Positions 18,182-26,999 are shown, numbered from the stretch's first letter. The stretch: 64,000 nucleotides of DNA from IDS-8 sp040902105 (GCA_040902105.1 JBBDXW010000058.1:1-64000), one strand, 5' to 3'. The notes: a model not told the origin generated them from the letters alone. Numbers and translations are program-made.

Positions 18182-19652
18182 CGGTTGGCCTCTTATCTTT
18201 TCGCACCCACTGGAACGAGCCGTCAGGATAGTCAATGCGCTCCCAAGTCCCGGTCCTGTTCGTGAACGTTTTCGCTGGCTTACCTGACCTGCCACTGTCA
18301 GGCCACAGTGACCCGCCCTTGGGCGGCTTGGACTCAGCACCCGGAATAGCTACCCACTCCTGCCCGTTCCCGTCAGCGCGGTTTTGCAGACGCTTGCCAT
18401 TGACGATCGTGCCCGGATGGACTTCAACTTTACTGCCATCGGGCTGCACGTCGAACGTCTGCCCGGTGATAGGGTCGCGCATTCGCTCAACCCCTGCATT
18501 TTTTCGCCGAGCAATATCCGCTACTTCATCGACGAAGCCGACTGTTTTATCCAAGCCTTCGGCGACGTAATCCGCCACGCCGCCGTCTTCTGGTACCAGC
18601 TCACTCTGTGAAGCTCCTGAAGTTTCAGTTTCGGGGTTGGGTGACGGCAGGTTGTAATCGACTCTCCCAACGCCTGTGGGAATGGCAAGGTCTTTCAGAT
18701 ATTGGTCAGGGACGCCACCCTCTTTGGCGCGGGAAAGGTAGCGGGTATTGCGCTCAGTTTGGTCGCTCACTGCTTGCTTGAATAGCGCGCCTGAGCGGGC
18801 AACAAAGTCGCCCCGCTGAACATCGGTAAGACGTTCGCCAGTCAGGAGTTTGTTATAAATGCCCCGCGTACGTTCGTCGACGGCGCCAGTATTTGCTGCT
18901 GTAGCGAACTCACTTTCGCGGACAACGGAGCCGGGGTCGAGAATCTTCATATAGTTGAAGATCAGGGCCAAGTCTCCCGCCGCTGACGGCTCGGCAGCCG
19001 ACGCCATAACGCGGCCATAGGCACTGCGCTGTTCAAGGAATGGGGCGCTCTCGCGGTGCAGGTCATCGGAAACGGTGTTGAGCCGTTCCCACGCCTGCGT
19101 GCCCATTTCACGCTCTGCATTTTCCTCGCGCTGTTGGCCGGCAATCAACTCCGCTTCGTTACGCTGAGCAAACGCCATACGCTCTGTCAGTGCTTGCTCG
19201 CGCAGTTTGATCCCGGACGCTCGCGTGTCCTCGAACTGGCTCTGCATCATCTTGCTGGACATATTGTAGGCGGACTGAATCGTCTTCAACTGCTCCACGT
19301 CTTTCGGCAGTGCATTGGTGATTTGCTCGTCTATCTCGAGATTGAATTGCATGTCCATCATCGCCTGGCTTTCCTGCTCTGCGGCCATCGCGTCGAGCGC
19401 GCTTTGCTTGTCACGCTTGCTGAGAATGCCTTGCGCGCCGCCAAGGATCAGGCCGCCGATAGGTCCGAGAATAAAGCCCGCACCAATGGCGGTCGCAAGC
19501 CCTTCAGGCAGTCCAAATTTAGCCTTGGGCAGCTCGCTAGTGTCTGCTGCTGCTGCTACTGCTCCGGCAACACCGGCAGCGCCCAAGTGTGATTGCCCCC
19601 AGTTCACAGAAGCCTGAAGGTCGGCTAGTAGTTTTGCGGCGTCTTGTGCCAT
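18174..19652 (-). CDS. Internal virion / DNA ejection-like protein
   Basis: A 492-aa protein with a hydrophobic Gly-rich segment near residues 55-75 (GAGFILGPIGGLILGGAQG), a long helical part with coiled-coil character (about 80-220) and a hydrophilic C-terminal region rich in Gly, Pro and Trp. The stretch LALIFNYMKILDPGSVVRE resembles sequences in ejection proteins of P22-like and related podoviruses. It would be packaged in the capsid and delivered with the DNA. It follows the 273-aa gene after 1 bp. Confidence 0.62.
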   Translation of the reverse strand: MAQDAAKLLADLQASVNWGQSHLGAAGVAGAVAAAADTSELPKAKFGLPEGLATAIGAGFILGPIGGLILGGAQGILSKRDKQSALDAMAAEQESQAMMDMQFNLEIDEQITNALPKDVEQLKTIQSAYNMSSKMMQSQFEDTRASGIKLREQALTERMAFAQRNEAELIAGQQREENAEREMGTQAWERLNTVSDDLHRESAPFLEQRSAYGRVMASAAEPSAAGDLALIFNYMKILDPGSVVRESEFATAANTGAVDERTRGIYNKLLTGERLTDVQRGDFVARSGALFKQAVSDQTERNTRYLSRAKEGGVPDQYLKDLAIPTGVGRVDYNLPSPNPETETSGASQSELVPEDGGVADYVAEGLDKTVGFVDEVADIARRKNAGVERMRDPITGQTFDVQPDGSKVEVHPGTIVNGKRLQNRADGNGQEWVAIPGAESKPPKGGSLWPDSGRSGKPAKTFTNRTGTWERIDYPDGSFQWVRKDKRPTDD

Positions 19653-19653
19653 G

Positions 19654-20475
19654 TCAGAATCCTAAGCTGAATGCCTTGCTCTTTCCCGTCGACTGTTGCG
19701 TCGAGTAGGACGAACCGAACGATTCGCTGAAGGCGCGGGCGAAATCTTCCGCCGTTGCGAACTGCGAGCTTTGCGCATTGGTAAGCGTGGTCGGCCCGCC
19801 GAGTATCTGTGACAGCGCAGCATAGGGCGCAAGCTCAGCGCTGAATGCTTGCTCTGCGGCGCCACCAAGCGCGGGGATACCGGAGAACGCCGTCCCGGCA
19901 CTGGCAATCCTTTGATTGCCGAGCGTGCCTGCAGCTGTGTCGCGTGCTGCGATGTCATCGGACCTGAGTTTCGTTGCTCCGGTCTGGAATTCACGGCCTG
20001 CAGCGGCAGCCGCAGCGCCTTGCGCAACACCCTGACGACCGCCACCAAGTGCGCCGCCCGCGATAGCTTCCGAGGTTATGGCGGGGTTGATCTGCTCACT
20101 GAAAAAGCGGCCGATGTCGCCGCCGAGTGCGTCAATCTGTTCCTGTAGGACGGGACTTTCGCCACTGACGCGGCCGGCCAGGTATTCACTGTCAGCGCCG
20201 CCGCCGAGGGAATCGAAAAAATTCATGCCCCCGGAAAATAGTGTGTTGGCCTGCTGCGTAAGCATCGACGGGTCAAGCCGCCCGGCTGCGTCTGAAGCGC
20301 CGCCGAAGAGCTTCGCGAAAATGTCCTCAAAGGCAATGTTCTGCCCGGACGTACTCTGACCACCACTGACGGACGAGCCGCCAGAAATGGAGTCGCTGAT
20401 TGACTGGTCCTGCGCGCGGCTAAAGCCCGAACTCTGCGAGCTTGACTTGCTGCCGCCGAAACTGAAAAGTCCCAT
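19654..20475 (-). CDS. Internal virion-like protein, Ser/Gly/Ala-rich
   Basis: A 273-aa protein with a Ser/Gly-rich N-terminus (MGLFSFGGSKSSSQSSG) and a middle rich in Ala, Gly and Gln (ITSEAIAGGALGGGRQG, then an Ala run). This low-complexity type occurs in ejection proteins located between tail and internal-virion genes of podoviruses. Start overlaps the upstream 45-aa gene by one base (TAATG). No enzymatic motif is visible. Confidence 0.6.
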   Translation of the reverse strand: MGLFSFGGSKSSSQSSGFSRAQDQSISDSISGGSSVSGGQSTSGQNIAFEDIFAKLFGGASDAAGRLDPSMLTQQANTLFSGGMNFFDSLGGGADSEYLAGRVSGESPVLQEQIDALGGDIGRFFSEQINPAITSEAIAGGALGGGRQGVAQGAAAAAAGREFQTGATKLRSDDIAARDTAAGTLGNQRIASAGTAFSGIPALGGAAEQAFSAELAPYAALSQILGGPTTLTNAQSSQFATAEDFARAFSESFGSSYSTQQSTGKSKAFSLGF

Positions 20476-20612
20476 TATTCGGTTACCTCTTTCGGCGCGA
20501 AGTGCTGCGCGAACCGCTGCAACAGCGCCGCTGCTTGCTCTGCTTCGTCCATGTTGTGGAGCGGCGCACGCCGTACCAGTCGGATAATGTTTGCAATGTC
20601 TTGTTCGTTCAT
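20475..20612 (-). CDS. 45-aa hypothetical protein (hidden short gene)
   Basis: An open frame of 45 codons starting ATG at 20612 and ending in TAA that overlaps the next ATG by one base. The start follows the conserved CTGAGCATAAGG motif, whose AAGG lies at Shine-Dalgarno distance. The product is mostly helical and charged (MNEQDIANIIRLVRRAPLHN, then EAEQAAALLQRFAQHF). Position and coupling make it a real gene; function unknown. Confidence 0.65.
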   Translation of the reverse strand: MNEQDIANIIRLVRRAPLHNMDEAEQAAALLQRFAQHFAPKEVTE

Positions 20613-20619
20613 CTCAATA

Positions 20620-20634
20620 CCTTATGCTCATACG
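20620..20634 (-). promoter_or_regulatory. Late-block motif, copy 1
   Basis: Minus strand CGTATGAGCATAAGG, matching the consensus CGNCTGAGCATWAGG at all but one position. It contains the stop of the spike-like gene and a Shine-Dalgarno-like AAGG for the 45-aa gene. Confidence 0.5.
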
Positions 20635-21377
20635 ATTTGTGTATCGTTGCCGGCGTCGTCGGTGAACCACAGTTCGCAGGGCGTCGTGTTCTTGACCCAA
20701 AGCTGTCCGTGACCAGCGACATCAGTGTTAGCTGCGGCACGCTCTGCGATATAAAGCGCGCCACCTGCTCGGACAATCGGGCCAATCGCAGCAACAGCAA
20801 ACATTTCGGTTCCGCCAGAAGCGAAGCGGGTATTGTTTGCCGTGAAAAAAATGCCGGTGTCTACGTCGCTGCCCACAATAGCGGGGGCAGAAACTAGGCC
20901 GTCCTGTGCTTGTATCTGCCCGTTGAAATCTAACACCAAAGCGTTAAGCTCTACCTCAGCCACCGCAGTTCCAATGCCCCGCTGAACTTTAACTGCGTCC
21001 GTGCCTATACCGCCAGCGTCAGTTCGTGTGCGAAGGTTAAAGTCGCCTAATGAGTTTGCATGAAAGCCCCATCGCCCCTCGTCAGCAGCGGCATCGGTGA
21101 CGAAAAACTGAAATTCAACGGTCCCGGTAGTCTGAAACTGCGCAGTTGGGAAAGGCCCAGTGAACACAAGGCTGGTGTCCAAAGCTAGCCGCGCGTCCGC
21201 TATTGTCCCGCTGTCGATCTGCTCGCCTGCGATGCTCAGGCTCGAAACATCTTCAGGTTGGATAGCTTCGTTGACCAGCACTTGCAATCGGCGCATCTGC
21301 TCGTCGAGCCATGCCCGGAGACTCGGCGAAACGTCGAGCGAAGGAACGGCGGGCGGTGTGAACTTAACCGTGGTCAT
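20628..21377 (-). CDS. Tail spike/fibre-like protein
   Basis: A 249-aa protein. The N-terminal 40 residues are helical (SPSLRAWLDEQMRRLQVLVN); the rest is beta-rich with spaced Gly and Asp and ends in a small domain (GQLWVKNTTPCELWFTDD) found at the ends of many phage fibre or spike proteins. It probably binds the host surface. Its start shares one base with the stop of the nozzle-like gene (TGATG). No endosialidase or lyase motif is seen. Confidence 0.65.
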   Translation of the reverse strand: MTTVKFTPPAVPSLDVSPSLRAWLDEQMRRLQVLVNEAIQPEDVSSLSIAGEQIDSGTIADARLALDTSLVFTGPFPTAQFQTTGTVEFQFFVTDAAADEGRWGFHANSLGDFNLRTRTDAGGIGTDAVKVQRGIGTAVAEVELNALVLDFNGQIQAQDGLVSAPAIVGSDVDTGIFFTANNTRFASGGTEMFAVAAIGPIVRAGGALYIAERAAANTDVAGHGQLWVKNTTPCELWFTDDAGNDTQIV

Positions 21378-22912
21378 CAGTGATACCCACGAAGCTCTGC
21401 TTCAATGTCGATACCTGTCACGGTCCATACCCGCGTACTGTTCGAGCGGGCCTCGACAGAGATATACCGCCCCTGTGCGAAGGCGTTGACGATCTGCTCG
21501 GGCTCAGTCAACGCGACTTCGTCCGACCATGTGATGTCGTCCGTTGGGGTCATGCGTGCGCCGACGCGAACCAGCAGCGTGCCGAATCCTTCTTTTGCGC
21601 GGACGTGCAGCCGCCTGACGAACTTGACCCGTTCGGGCTCGCCGAAATGTAGATCGTATTTACCGATCGACGCGGGCACAGTCTGCGCGTCGCTCGTGTC
21701 CTGTTCCTCGAGCACGTCGTCATAGGCGAACACGAGCGATTCGGTTGCGGCAGCAATAGCCGAGCTACCCCAAGGTGTGTCGTCGTCGTCCCATGCGCCG
21801 CTGTCGTCATCCCAAAAATCTGAGGGTGCGGTGTCGCTGATTGTGCCGACCGCAGCGCAGGCGATGTCGGGAAGGTCGCGGATACCGAAAGCGTCATTCG
21901 CCACGTCGTAGACCAGCGCCAGGTTGCAGCGCGTTGAGCCCGCCGAAGGGAAGGCTACCAGTACTTCATTCTTTGCCCGGTTGAACGTGCAGAACAGGTT
22001 TTCGTAACTGTCCTGGTCAAGCTGGCCGAATAGAAAGTCCTTCATCCGCGCTTGCCCGACGCTCTGGCGGTTGGTGCCATCTGTCAGGACGATATCGCCC
22101 TGCTCCACAACGAAGTGTGTTCCGCCTATGTCGCAGACGCTATGCCGCGTCAATGTGCCATGCGATGCTGAGAGCTTCTGGAATGAGTACTTCTGGTTGC
22201 CGCCGACGTACTGCGCGCCGTAAACCGTCGAGCGTTTGTAAAAAATCAGGTTGTCGCGGAGCGGTCGGGCACAGAGTACCGGGCCGGGTCCGTCTGCAAG
22301 CTCTACGCTGCCCGCTTCGTTGCCGGCGCCGGGCGTCCATGAATCAGGGATTGTGCCGGGCTCTGCCGCATCTGACCACATAACCAGATTCGGGAAGCTG
22401 CCTGCGGCGTTGCTCACGTCCATTGCAAATATGTGATATTTGAATACCGCGATGCTCTTTGCAGACGCATCTGTTTCCCAGTCAGGCAACAGCACCATTT
22501 CAGTGCCATCCCAGTACATGAGTTCATCGAGCCCGCTTGCAACGATGGGCACGCCGTTCAGCAGCGCGGACGAGTATTGCCACGGCTGAGTGACGGCCGA
22601 CAAGAGCAAGGCGTCTATCTCAACTGCGGTTGTGCCGGTGAGGGACCAGGCCGTGCCATCGGCTTCGAAGATCAGCCAGTAGTTAGTGTCGTTGAACTGA
22701 GCGTTCAGCGTGTGCAGGATGTCACCGGGCGCAGCAGCCGCCAGCGCAGTCGTGTAAGCTGATCGGAAGCCACGCACGCGCGACGCAAAGCCGTTGCGGA
22801 ATATGACATTCTGCCCGGCAGTGTAAAACTCCGGGCCTACTTCATGTGAGGGAGTGTCGGAGACAATGCCCTTGGTCGGCCGCAGGCGTAAAAGCTTTTT
22901 GGGATAGCTCAT
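21377..22912 (-). CDS. Tail nozzle / stabilisation-like protein
   Basis: A 511-aa protein starting MSYPKKLLRLRPTKGIVSD. The early GIVSDTPSHEVGPEFYTAGQ and the beta-propeller-like repeats (VARPL-type blocks such as LCARPLRDNLIFYKRSTVYG) match the family around P22 gp10 and T7 gp12-like nozzles in small podoviruses. The start at 22912 overlaps the JAMM gene's stop by ATGA; the longer open frame upstream reads through that gene. It would form the distal part of the short tail. Confidence 0.72.
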   Translation of the reverse strand: MSYPKKLLRLRPTKGIVSDTPSHEVGPEFYTAGQNVIFRNGFASRVRGFRSAYTTALAAAAPGDILHTLNAQFNDTNYWLIFEADGTAWSLTGTTAVEIDALLLSAVTQPWQYSSALLNGVPIVASGLDELMYWDGTEMVLLPDWETDASAKSIAVFKYHIFAMDVSNAAGSFPNLVMWSDAAEPGTIPDSWTPGAGNEAGSVELADGPGPVLCARPLRDNLIFYKRSTVYGAQYVGGNQKYSFQKLSASHGTLTRHSVCDIGGTHFVVEQGDIVLTDGTNRQSVGQARMKDFLFGQLDQDSYENLFCTFNRAKNEVLVAFPSAGSTRCNLALVYDVANDAFGIRDLPDIACAAVGTISDTAPSDFWDDDSGAWDDDDTPWGSSAIAAATESLVFAYDDVLEEQDTSDAQTVPASIGKYDLHFGEPERVKFVRRLHVRAKEGFGTLLVRVGARMTPTDDITWSDEVALTEPEQIVNAFAQGRYISVEARSNSTRVWTVTGIDIEAELRGYH

Positions 22913-23358
22913 CGCTGCGCCACCATGTTCGAGGTACGCTTCTGCGGCAGCAGGTCCATGGCGATCTGTGACAGGACCGGCGTCCCTACGCCCTGGTTGC
23001 GTCGCATCTTGCCGTCCTTCGGGTGCCACTTCAGCACGCTGTCGCCAACGCCAATGTAACTCGGCACGCCAAGCTGTTTCGACATCCTGACATCGTCAGT
23101 AGAAAAACGGCCGTTCGCGTCGGCGTCCTTGCCGGGATGGTTATGCACGAGTGCGCGGAGCGAACCAGGCGGGACCGCAAACGTCCCGCGTGCTTTGTCT
23201 TTTGACTTGCTGCCGATGGGATCGGTGAACAGGTACTTGCCAGTCTTGGGGTCCTGATAGATCAGGCCGATGTACTCTTGTTTGCTGGCCTCCGGCAGCT
23301 TGCTTATGCGCATCAGCGCAGCATGCGCAGCGTCGTCGATGGAATCGTAGTCGCTCAT
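22909..23358 (-). CDS. JAMM/MPN-type metallopeptidase in tail cassette
   Basis: A 149-aa protein with a readable JAMM zinc motif: Glu28, His72-x-His74-Pro, then Ser86-x-x-Asp89. Free-standing JAB/JAMM domains in phages are best known from lambda gpK-type tail proteins, where they are fused to NlpC/P60. Here the domain stands alone in a podovirus-like tail cassette between fibre and nozzle genes. It could process a tail protein or cleave host peptidoglycan or isopeptide bonds. Coupling on both sides (TAATG, ATGA) argues for stoichiometric expression with tail parts. Confidence 0.72.
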   Translation of the reverse strand: MSDYDSIDDAAHAALMRISKLPEASKQEYIGLIYQDPKTGKYLFTDPIGSKSKDKARGTFAVPPGSLRALVHNHPGKDADANGRFSTDDVRMSKQLGVPSYIGVGDSVLKWHPKDGKMRRNQGVGTPVLSQIAMDLLPQKRTSNMVAQR

Positions 23359-24257
23359 TACGTTGAGCTATCTACTATCAGGCCCATTGCGGCAAGAGAC
23401 GCGAGAAGATCGACTAGAGCGTCGATCGGGTTTCCGGCTCCGTCTCGCGTCGTCCCGGTGATAGTGGGGATAGTCGTACCAGCATCGCCGAAGAATCCTA
23501 AAAATGCGCCGCTCTCGCCTACGCTGACAGTTCCGCCAGTGATGTTCAGGCGAGTGGGTGCGTCAATGGTGCCGGTTGTGCCGGTTGCGCTCAGTTGCAG
23601 GTCGTCGCCGGTGCCAAGATGCAGCGTATCCCCGTCATTCAACTGAATGCCGTCTGTGAAGGTTTTGATACCTGCAATGGACTGCGCGCCGGACGTTTGC
23701 ACCGCCTCAGACGGCAGCCTATCTGCCGCCAGTGTGCCGCTGCTGATGTTGCTGGCGTTCAGCGCAGTCAGTGAAGCACCTGATCCGGAGAACAGGTTGC
23801 CGGTAACCGTGCCGCTGGCAGTGATTGCAGCGGCGTTCACGGTTCCGGTAAACGTCGGGCTGGCAAGTCGTGCAAGGGTCGCTGCGATTCGAGCATCGGC
23901 AACCGTGCCGCTCGATATGTTCGAGCCGTTGAGCGCCGTAAGCGAAGCGCCCGAGCCGGAGAACAGGTTACCTGTGATCGTGCCGGATGCTGTGATCGCA
24001 GCAGCAAGCAACGTGCCTGTGAACGTCGGCGATGCACTGCGAATCGTGTTGCCGGTGCCGCTTACTCCGGTCGCGCCGTCGATGAAGTTAAGCTCGGTAT
24101 GGGTCGCAGTGACTGCGCCGGTCACACCGGGGAATGAATTCAGCAGCGTTGCCTTGATAAGCCGCAAGTGATCGTCGCCTTGCGACTTGGGATCAGATGC
24201 GCCGACAGGATTCGAACTGTTCAGCCCGGAAATGAAAGTTGCAGATTCAAGGGCCAT
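23358..24257 (-). CDS. Tail fibre protein
   Basis: A 299-aa protein. The N-terminus (ISGLNSSNPVGAS, then KSQGDDHLRLIKATL and HTELNFIDGATG) is the common opening of podovirus and siphovirus tail fibre proteins. It is followed by Ser/Gly/Thr-rich imperfect repeats: two blocks reading TASGTxTGNLFSGSGASLTALN, interleaved with ISSGT. The repeats suggest a trimeric shaft. The C-terminal 60 residues (DALVDLLASLAAMGLIVDSS) are typical of fibre ends. Role: host recognition. Confidence 0.82.
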   Translation of the reverse strand: MALESATFISGLNSSNPVGASDPKSQGDDHLRLIKATLLNSFPGVTGAVTATHTELNFIDGATGVSGTGNTIRSASPTFTGTLLAAAITASGTITGNLFSGSGASLTALNGSNISSGTVADARIAATLARLASPTFTGTVNAAAITASGTVTGNLFSGSGASLTALNASNISSGTLAADRLPSEAVQTSGAQSIAGIKTFTDGIQLNDGDTLHLGTGDDLQLSATGTTGTIDAPTRLNITGGTVSVGESGAFLGFFGDAGTTIPTITGTTRDGAGNPIDALVDLLASLAAMGLIVDSST

Positions 24258-24871
24258 TAGTAGGAACTCCCGCCACAGAAATTGTAAGCAGGCGCGACGC
24301 TCGCCCCGCCGAGTTTCCGCCCAAGCTGCTCATTGAGTTTTTCCAGCACGTCATTGAATGTATCCAACGCGCCCTGCTCTAGTTCGAGGTCCTGCGTGTG
24401 CTTGAACAGGTAAACCAGCGCGCCCTCTTTGTAGAGCGTTTCATTCTGGTCCAGCAGGTCGTTAGTATCTTCGTCGGCCGACAGCGCGGCCGGGTGCCCA
24501 AGGTATTCGATGTCAAACTCGTCATCGGTGCCAGGCACGCCGCGGAATTCAATGGTGCTGCCCTTGACTGCATATTGCAGGACAGTGGCAGACGTGGACA
24601 TGCGGCGGATAGCCGCCAAGGAAACCTGCTCGATCGCGTTGCCCTGTTCGTCAGCACGATAGATAGCGCGAACCTCGAGCACACCGGAAGGTAGCGTATA
24701 GACGCCACCAGATACCCGGTCGTCCTCGTCAAGCGTCCCCGTCACTGGGAATGCGCGAAGCTCGCGCCGGATCATTCCTTCGGCCTCACGGATGAAGCGT
24801 GCGACCTCGCCCGACAGGTCGGGGCGGTGACTGTCGCTGAGAACGGCGGTTTTGAGTTCGCCGTAGTTCAT
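24257..24871 (-). CDS. SU10-type head-tail adaptor protein
   Basis: A 204-aa protein starting MNYGELKTAVLSDSHRPDL, with FIREAEGMIRRELR and EGALVYLFKHTQD, features of the phage adaptor family that connects portal to nozzle in SU10-like podoviruses. The start at 24871 overlaps the holin-like gene's stop (ATGA); the track-long frame begins inside that gene. Its place between capsid and tail genes fits the role. Confidence 0.8.
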   Translation of the reverse strand: MNYGELKTAVLSDSHRPDLSGEVARFIREAEGMIRRELRAFPVTGTLDEDDRVSGGVYTLPSGVLEVRAIYRADEQGNAIEQVSLAAIRRMSTSATVLQYAVKGSTIEFRGVPGTDDEFDIEYLGHPAALSADEDTNDLLDQNETLYKEGALVYLFKHTQDLELEQGALDTFNDVLEKLNEQLGRKLGGASVAPAYNFCGGSSY

Positions 24872-25038
24872 CGCTTCCGTTCCTTGAGCGCCCTGCGAAT
24901 GTGGAAATAAAGGGAGAAGGCGCCGCACACGATCCCGAGCACGGCGCCTGTGATGTGGAGCACTTCAAGCAAAGACAGACTGGTCAGCACGATTGCCGCG
25001 CCGGTCGCGGTGTCTGTGATTCGATTTTGAATCACCAT
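24868..25038 (-). CDS. 56-aa membrane protein, holin-like (hidden short gene)
   Basis: A 56-codon frame, start ATG at 25038 overlapping the upstream TAA by one base, stop overlapping the adaptor start by ATGA. The product has two hydrophobic segments (GAAIVLTSLSLLEVLHI and TGAVLGIVCGAFSLYFHI) and a basic tail RRALKERKR, the size and topology of class II phage holins. No endolysin is found next to it, so lysis function is an inference from topology only. Confidence 0.6.
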   Translation of the reverse strand: MVIQNRITDTATGAAIVLTSLSLLEVLHITGAVLGIVCGAFSLYFHIRRALKERKR

Positions 25039-25655
25039 TACGGCTGCGCCGTATAGATTTGCAGTTCAGCCGTATCGGTGTAGCTGTTGAAAATCACGCG
25101 GAAGCCGTGATAGCCCGCTTCCTCGATGAAGGCGACGACGCTCGCCGCTTCGCCGTCAAGGTCCGCGTCTACTACGGACGGGACGAGCGACGTATCTGGG
25201 AAGCGTGCCGGGTCAGGAATGAAAAACTGAAAGTCAATGCTGGCGGTGCCAGTCAGGACAAGCTGAAACAGGCCGGCCGGGAAAGGCTCGCGCCAGTTCA
25301 GTGGATAAATCTGCGACGCAACTTCATCGACAAAGCCAACATCAATCGTGGCAGCGTCAGTCGTATCGGGAGTGACACTTACAATCGTCTTGAAGTACTT
25401 GGCAGACTCTACAGTGTCAGTCGTAGCGCCTACAATAACTTCTGTGATGCTGTTGTTGTCGGCATCGGTGCCGACTATCGTAATCTGAATACCGTCGATA
25501 TCGGCAGACGGATCGACGGACAGTTTATGCGCCAGGCCGTCAGGCGTGGCAGTTTCGTCGAGAGCGATGGGGGTATCTTCTACCAGCGCGCCGTCGTCAA
25601 TAAACCAGACGAGGGAGACGTTAGCGGGATCAATATCTATTACGTGAGAGGTCAT
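25038..25655 (-). CDS. Structural protein, beta-rich, head or neck
   Basis: A 205-aa acidic protein with alternating beta-type sequence and no cysteine. It lies between capsid and adaptor genes, where podoviruses usually encode a decoration or head-completion protein. I recognise no family signature. Its stop overlaps the start of the holin-like gene. Confidence 0.6.
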   Translation of the reverse strand: MTSHVIDIDPANVSLVWFIDDGALVEDTPIALDETATPDGLAHKLSVDPSADIDGIQITIVGTDADNNSITEVIVGATTDTVESAKYFKTIVSVTPDTTDAATIDVGFVDEVASQIYPLNWREPFPAGLFQLVLTGTASIDFQFFIPDPARFPDTSLVPSVVDADLDGEAASVVAFIEEAGYHGFRVIFNSYTDTAELQIYTAQP

Positions 25656-25668
25656 GAGTCTTGAGTCC

Positions 25669-25905
25669 TTAGTTGATAATGATTTTGTGCTTGTTCGAGC
25701 GCCTTACCTGTTGCGGTGAGCGTGCCATGCGGTACGCGTTTGCCAGCGGAGATTCCGCGAACTGTTTCCAGGCCGCTTCCCGCACTTCGGCGTTCTGTGC
25801 TTGCAGGTCGGGTAACAGCACCATCAGCGTGCGGTAGTCCTGCTCAGGAATGCGCATGGTGTACTCACCAAACGATTCCCCGCCTTTGCCCACGCTGTTG
25901 CTCAT
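25669..25905 (-). CDS. Small hypothetical protein after major capsid
   Basis: A 78-aa protein, largely helical (RIPEQDYRTLMVLLPDLQAQ), ending in a basic tail KHKIIIN. Start ATG at 25905; an internal Met (MRIPEQ) is an alternative. It follows the capsid gene after a strong hairpin, so its expression may be lower than that of capsid. Function unknown. Confidence 0.62.
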   Translation of the reverse strand: MSNSVGKGGESFGEYTMRIPEQDYRTLMVLLPDLQAQNAEVREAAWKQFAESPLANAYRMARSPQQVRRSNKHKIIIN

Positions 25906-25911
25906 AGGAAA

Positions 25912-25929
25912 GGGGGCCCGAAGGCCCCC
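25912..25929 (-). terminator. GC hairpin with UUCG loop downstream of capsid
   Basis: Minus-strand GGGGGCC-TTCG-GGCCCCC followed by TTT. A C(UUCG)G tetraloop makes this stem very stable. It lies 5 bp after the capsid stop and could act as a weak terminator or protect the capsid mRNA 3' end. Confidence 0.6.
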
Positions 25930-25934
25930 AGCCG

Positions 25935-26999
25935 TTAGGCCGTTACAGCCTGCGTACCGTCGATGTCGCGAATGACCGCGTGCGCATCTTCGCGCAGGAC
26001 GCGGAGCATCCAGTCCGTAGTGATTTGCTTGCGATTTGACAAGCCGAGCTTTGCAAGGTCCTCGACCTTGTAGCCGTACAGGTAGGCCAGTTCGACGTAA
26101 TCCGGATCGATCAGGAACACGTCGGCCGATGCCACTTCCGGGCTGTCAACAGACTGGTAGGTCTGCTGCAGACGGTTCGGGACGATCTTCAGCGTGACGC
26201 CAAAGTCCGTAACGATCACGTCTACATAGCCCTGTGCCGTCTGATTGGCCGGAGCCGTGCCGCTTACGTTTGCGGTCGGAGCTGCGCGGTAAGGCGCACC
26301 AGAAGACGACAGCAGGAACGTGCCGATTGCCTTTGTGACAGGCGGGCGGGACATGAGGACAGAAGGATTTCCGCCCTTGTTGTAAATCGCCTCGACCGCG
26401 GTGCGGATCATTGCCAGCGTGAGCGCGCGGGATTCGCCTGCGACGACAACGGCAACAACTTTCGTCGAAGTGTTGAAGCCGGTTGCAGTGCCGGAAGTGC
26501 CAAGGCTGTCGTTCGAGACGCAGACAGCAGAGAAGCCGGCAGACTTGCCAGCCGTCGAGTCGCCGTTATCGGCGACGGAAGCCTGGCCCGTAAGGGCGAT
26601 AGCCTCGATGTCGCGGCGCAGGTCGTTGGTGCGCATCGCCGTCTGATAGGCGAGCGAGCCGACGTTGCCAATGCTCGATACGTTCTCAGCGCGCTGCGTC
26701 GAAGACGCAACCTTGTCGCTGATCTGCGCATGGTTGCCGGAACGTGTGCCGACTGCGTCGTCGGGGGCGCCAGCGTCGGCGCCGTCAATAACGGCGTTAT
26801 TCAGGTCGACATCTTGCGGGTCGTCCTGCGTCCATTCGCTGTACGAATTCTTGAAGGTGCCTGAACCAGCCAGGTCAGTGAAAGGCGTGGGGATGCCTTT
26901 GCCCAGGTTGTAAACCTGTTGCCGCACGTCTTCGTTGAGAAGTCCGCCCGACAGTGCCGCTTTCAGGTCTGCGGCTGATAGATAATCTGCAGTTGCCAT
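25935..26999 (-). CDS. Major capsid protein (DUF5309 / SU10-like HK97 fold)
   Basis: A 354-aa protein. Pattern GNHAQISDKVASSTQRAENV near residue 90 and YELAYLYGYKVEDLAKLG-type C-terminal block match the DUF5309 family of major head proteins related to phage SU10, which adopt the HK97 fold. Its place after a scaffold gene and before the adaptor agrees. The start at 26999 is preceded by an AAAGG site. The following hairpin may isolate its message. Confidence 0.85.
   Translation of the reverse strand: MATADYLSAADLKAALSGGLLNEDVRQQVYNLGKGIPTPFTDLAGSGTFKNSYSEWTQDDPQDVDLNNAVIDGADAGAPDDAVGTRSGNHAQISDKVASSTQRAENVSSIGNVGSLAYQTAMRTNDLRRDIEAIALTGQASVADNGDSTAGKSAGFSAVCVSNDSLGTSGTATGFNTSTKVVAVVVAGESRALTLAMIRTAVEAIYNKGGNPSVLMSRPPVTKAIGTFLLSSSGAPYRAAPTANVSGTAPANQTAQGYVDVIVTDFGVTLKIVPNRLQQTYQSVDSPEVASADVFLIDPDYVELAYLYGYKVEDLAKLGLSNRKQITTDWMLRVLREDAHAVIRDIDGTQAVTA

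Noticed and set aside
20628..24257. Tail fibre and spike genes as a diversity-generating retroelement target
   Set aside because: No reverse transcriptase, template repeat or adenine-biased variable region is present in the window.
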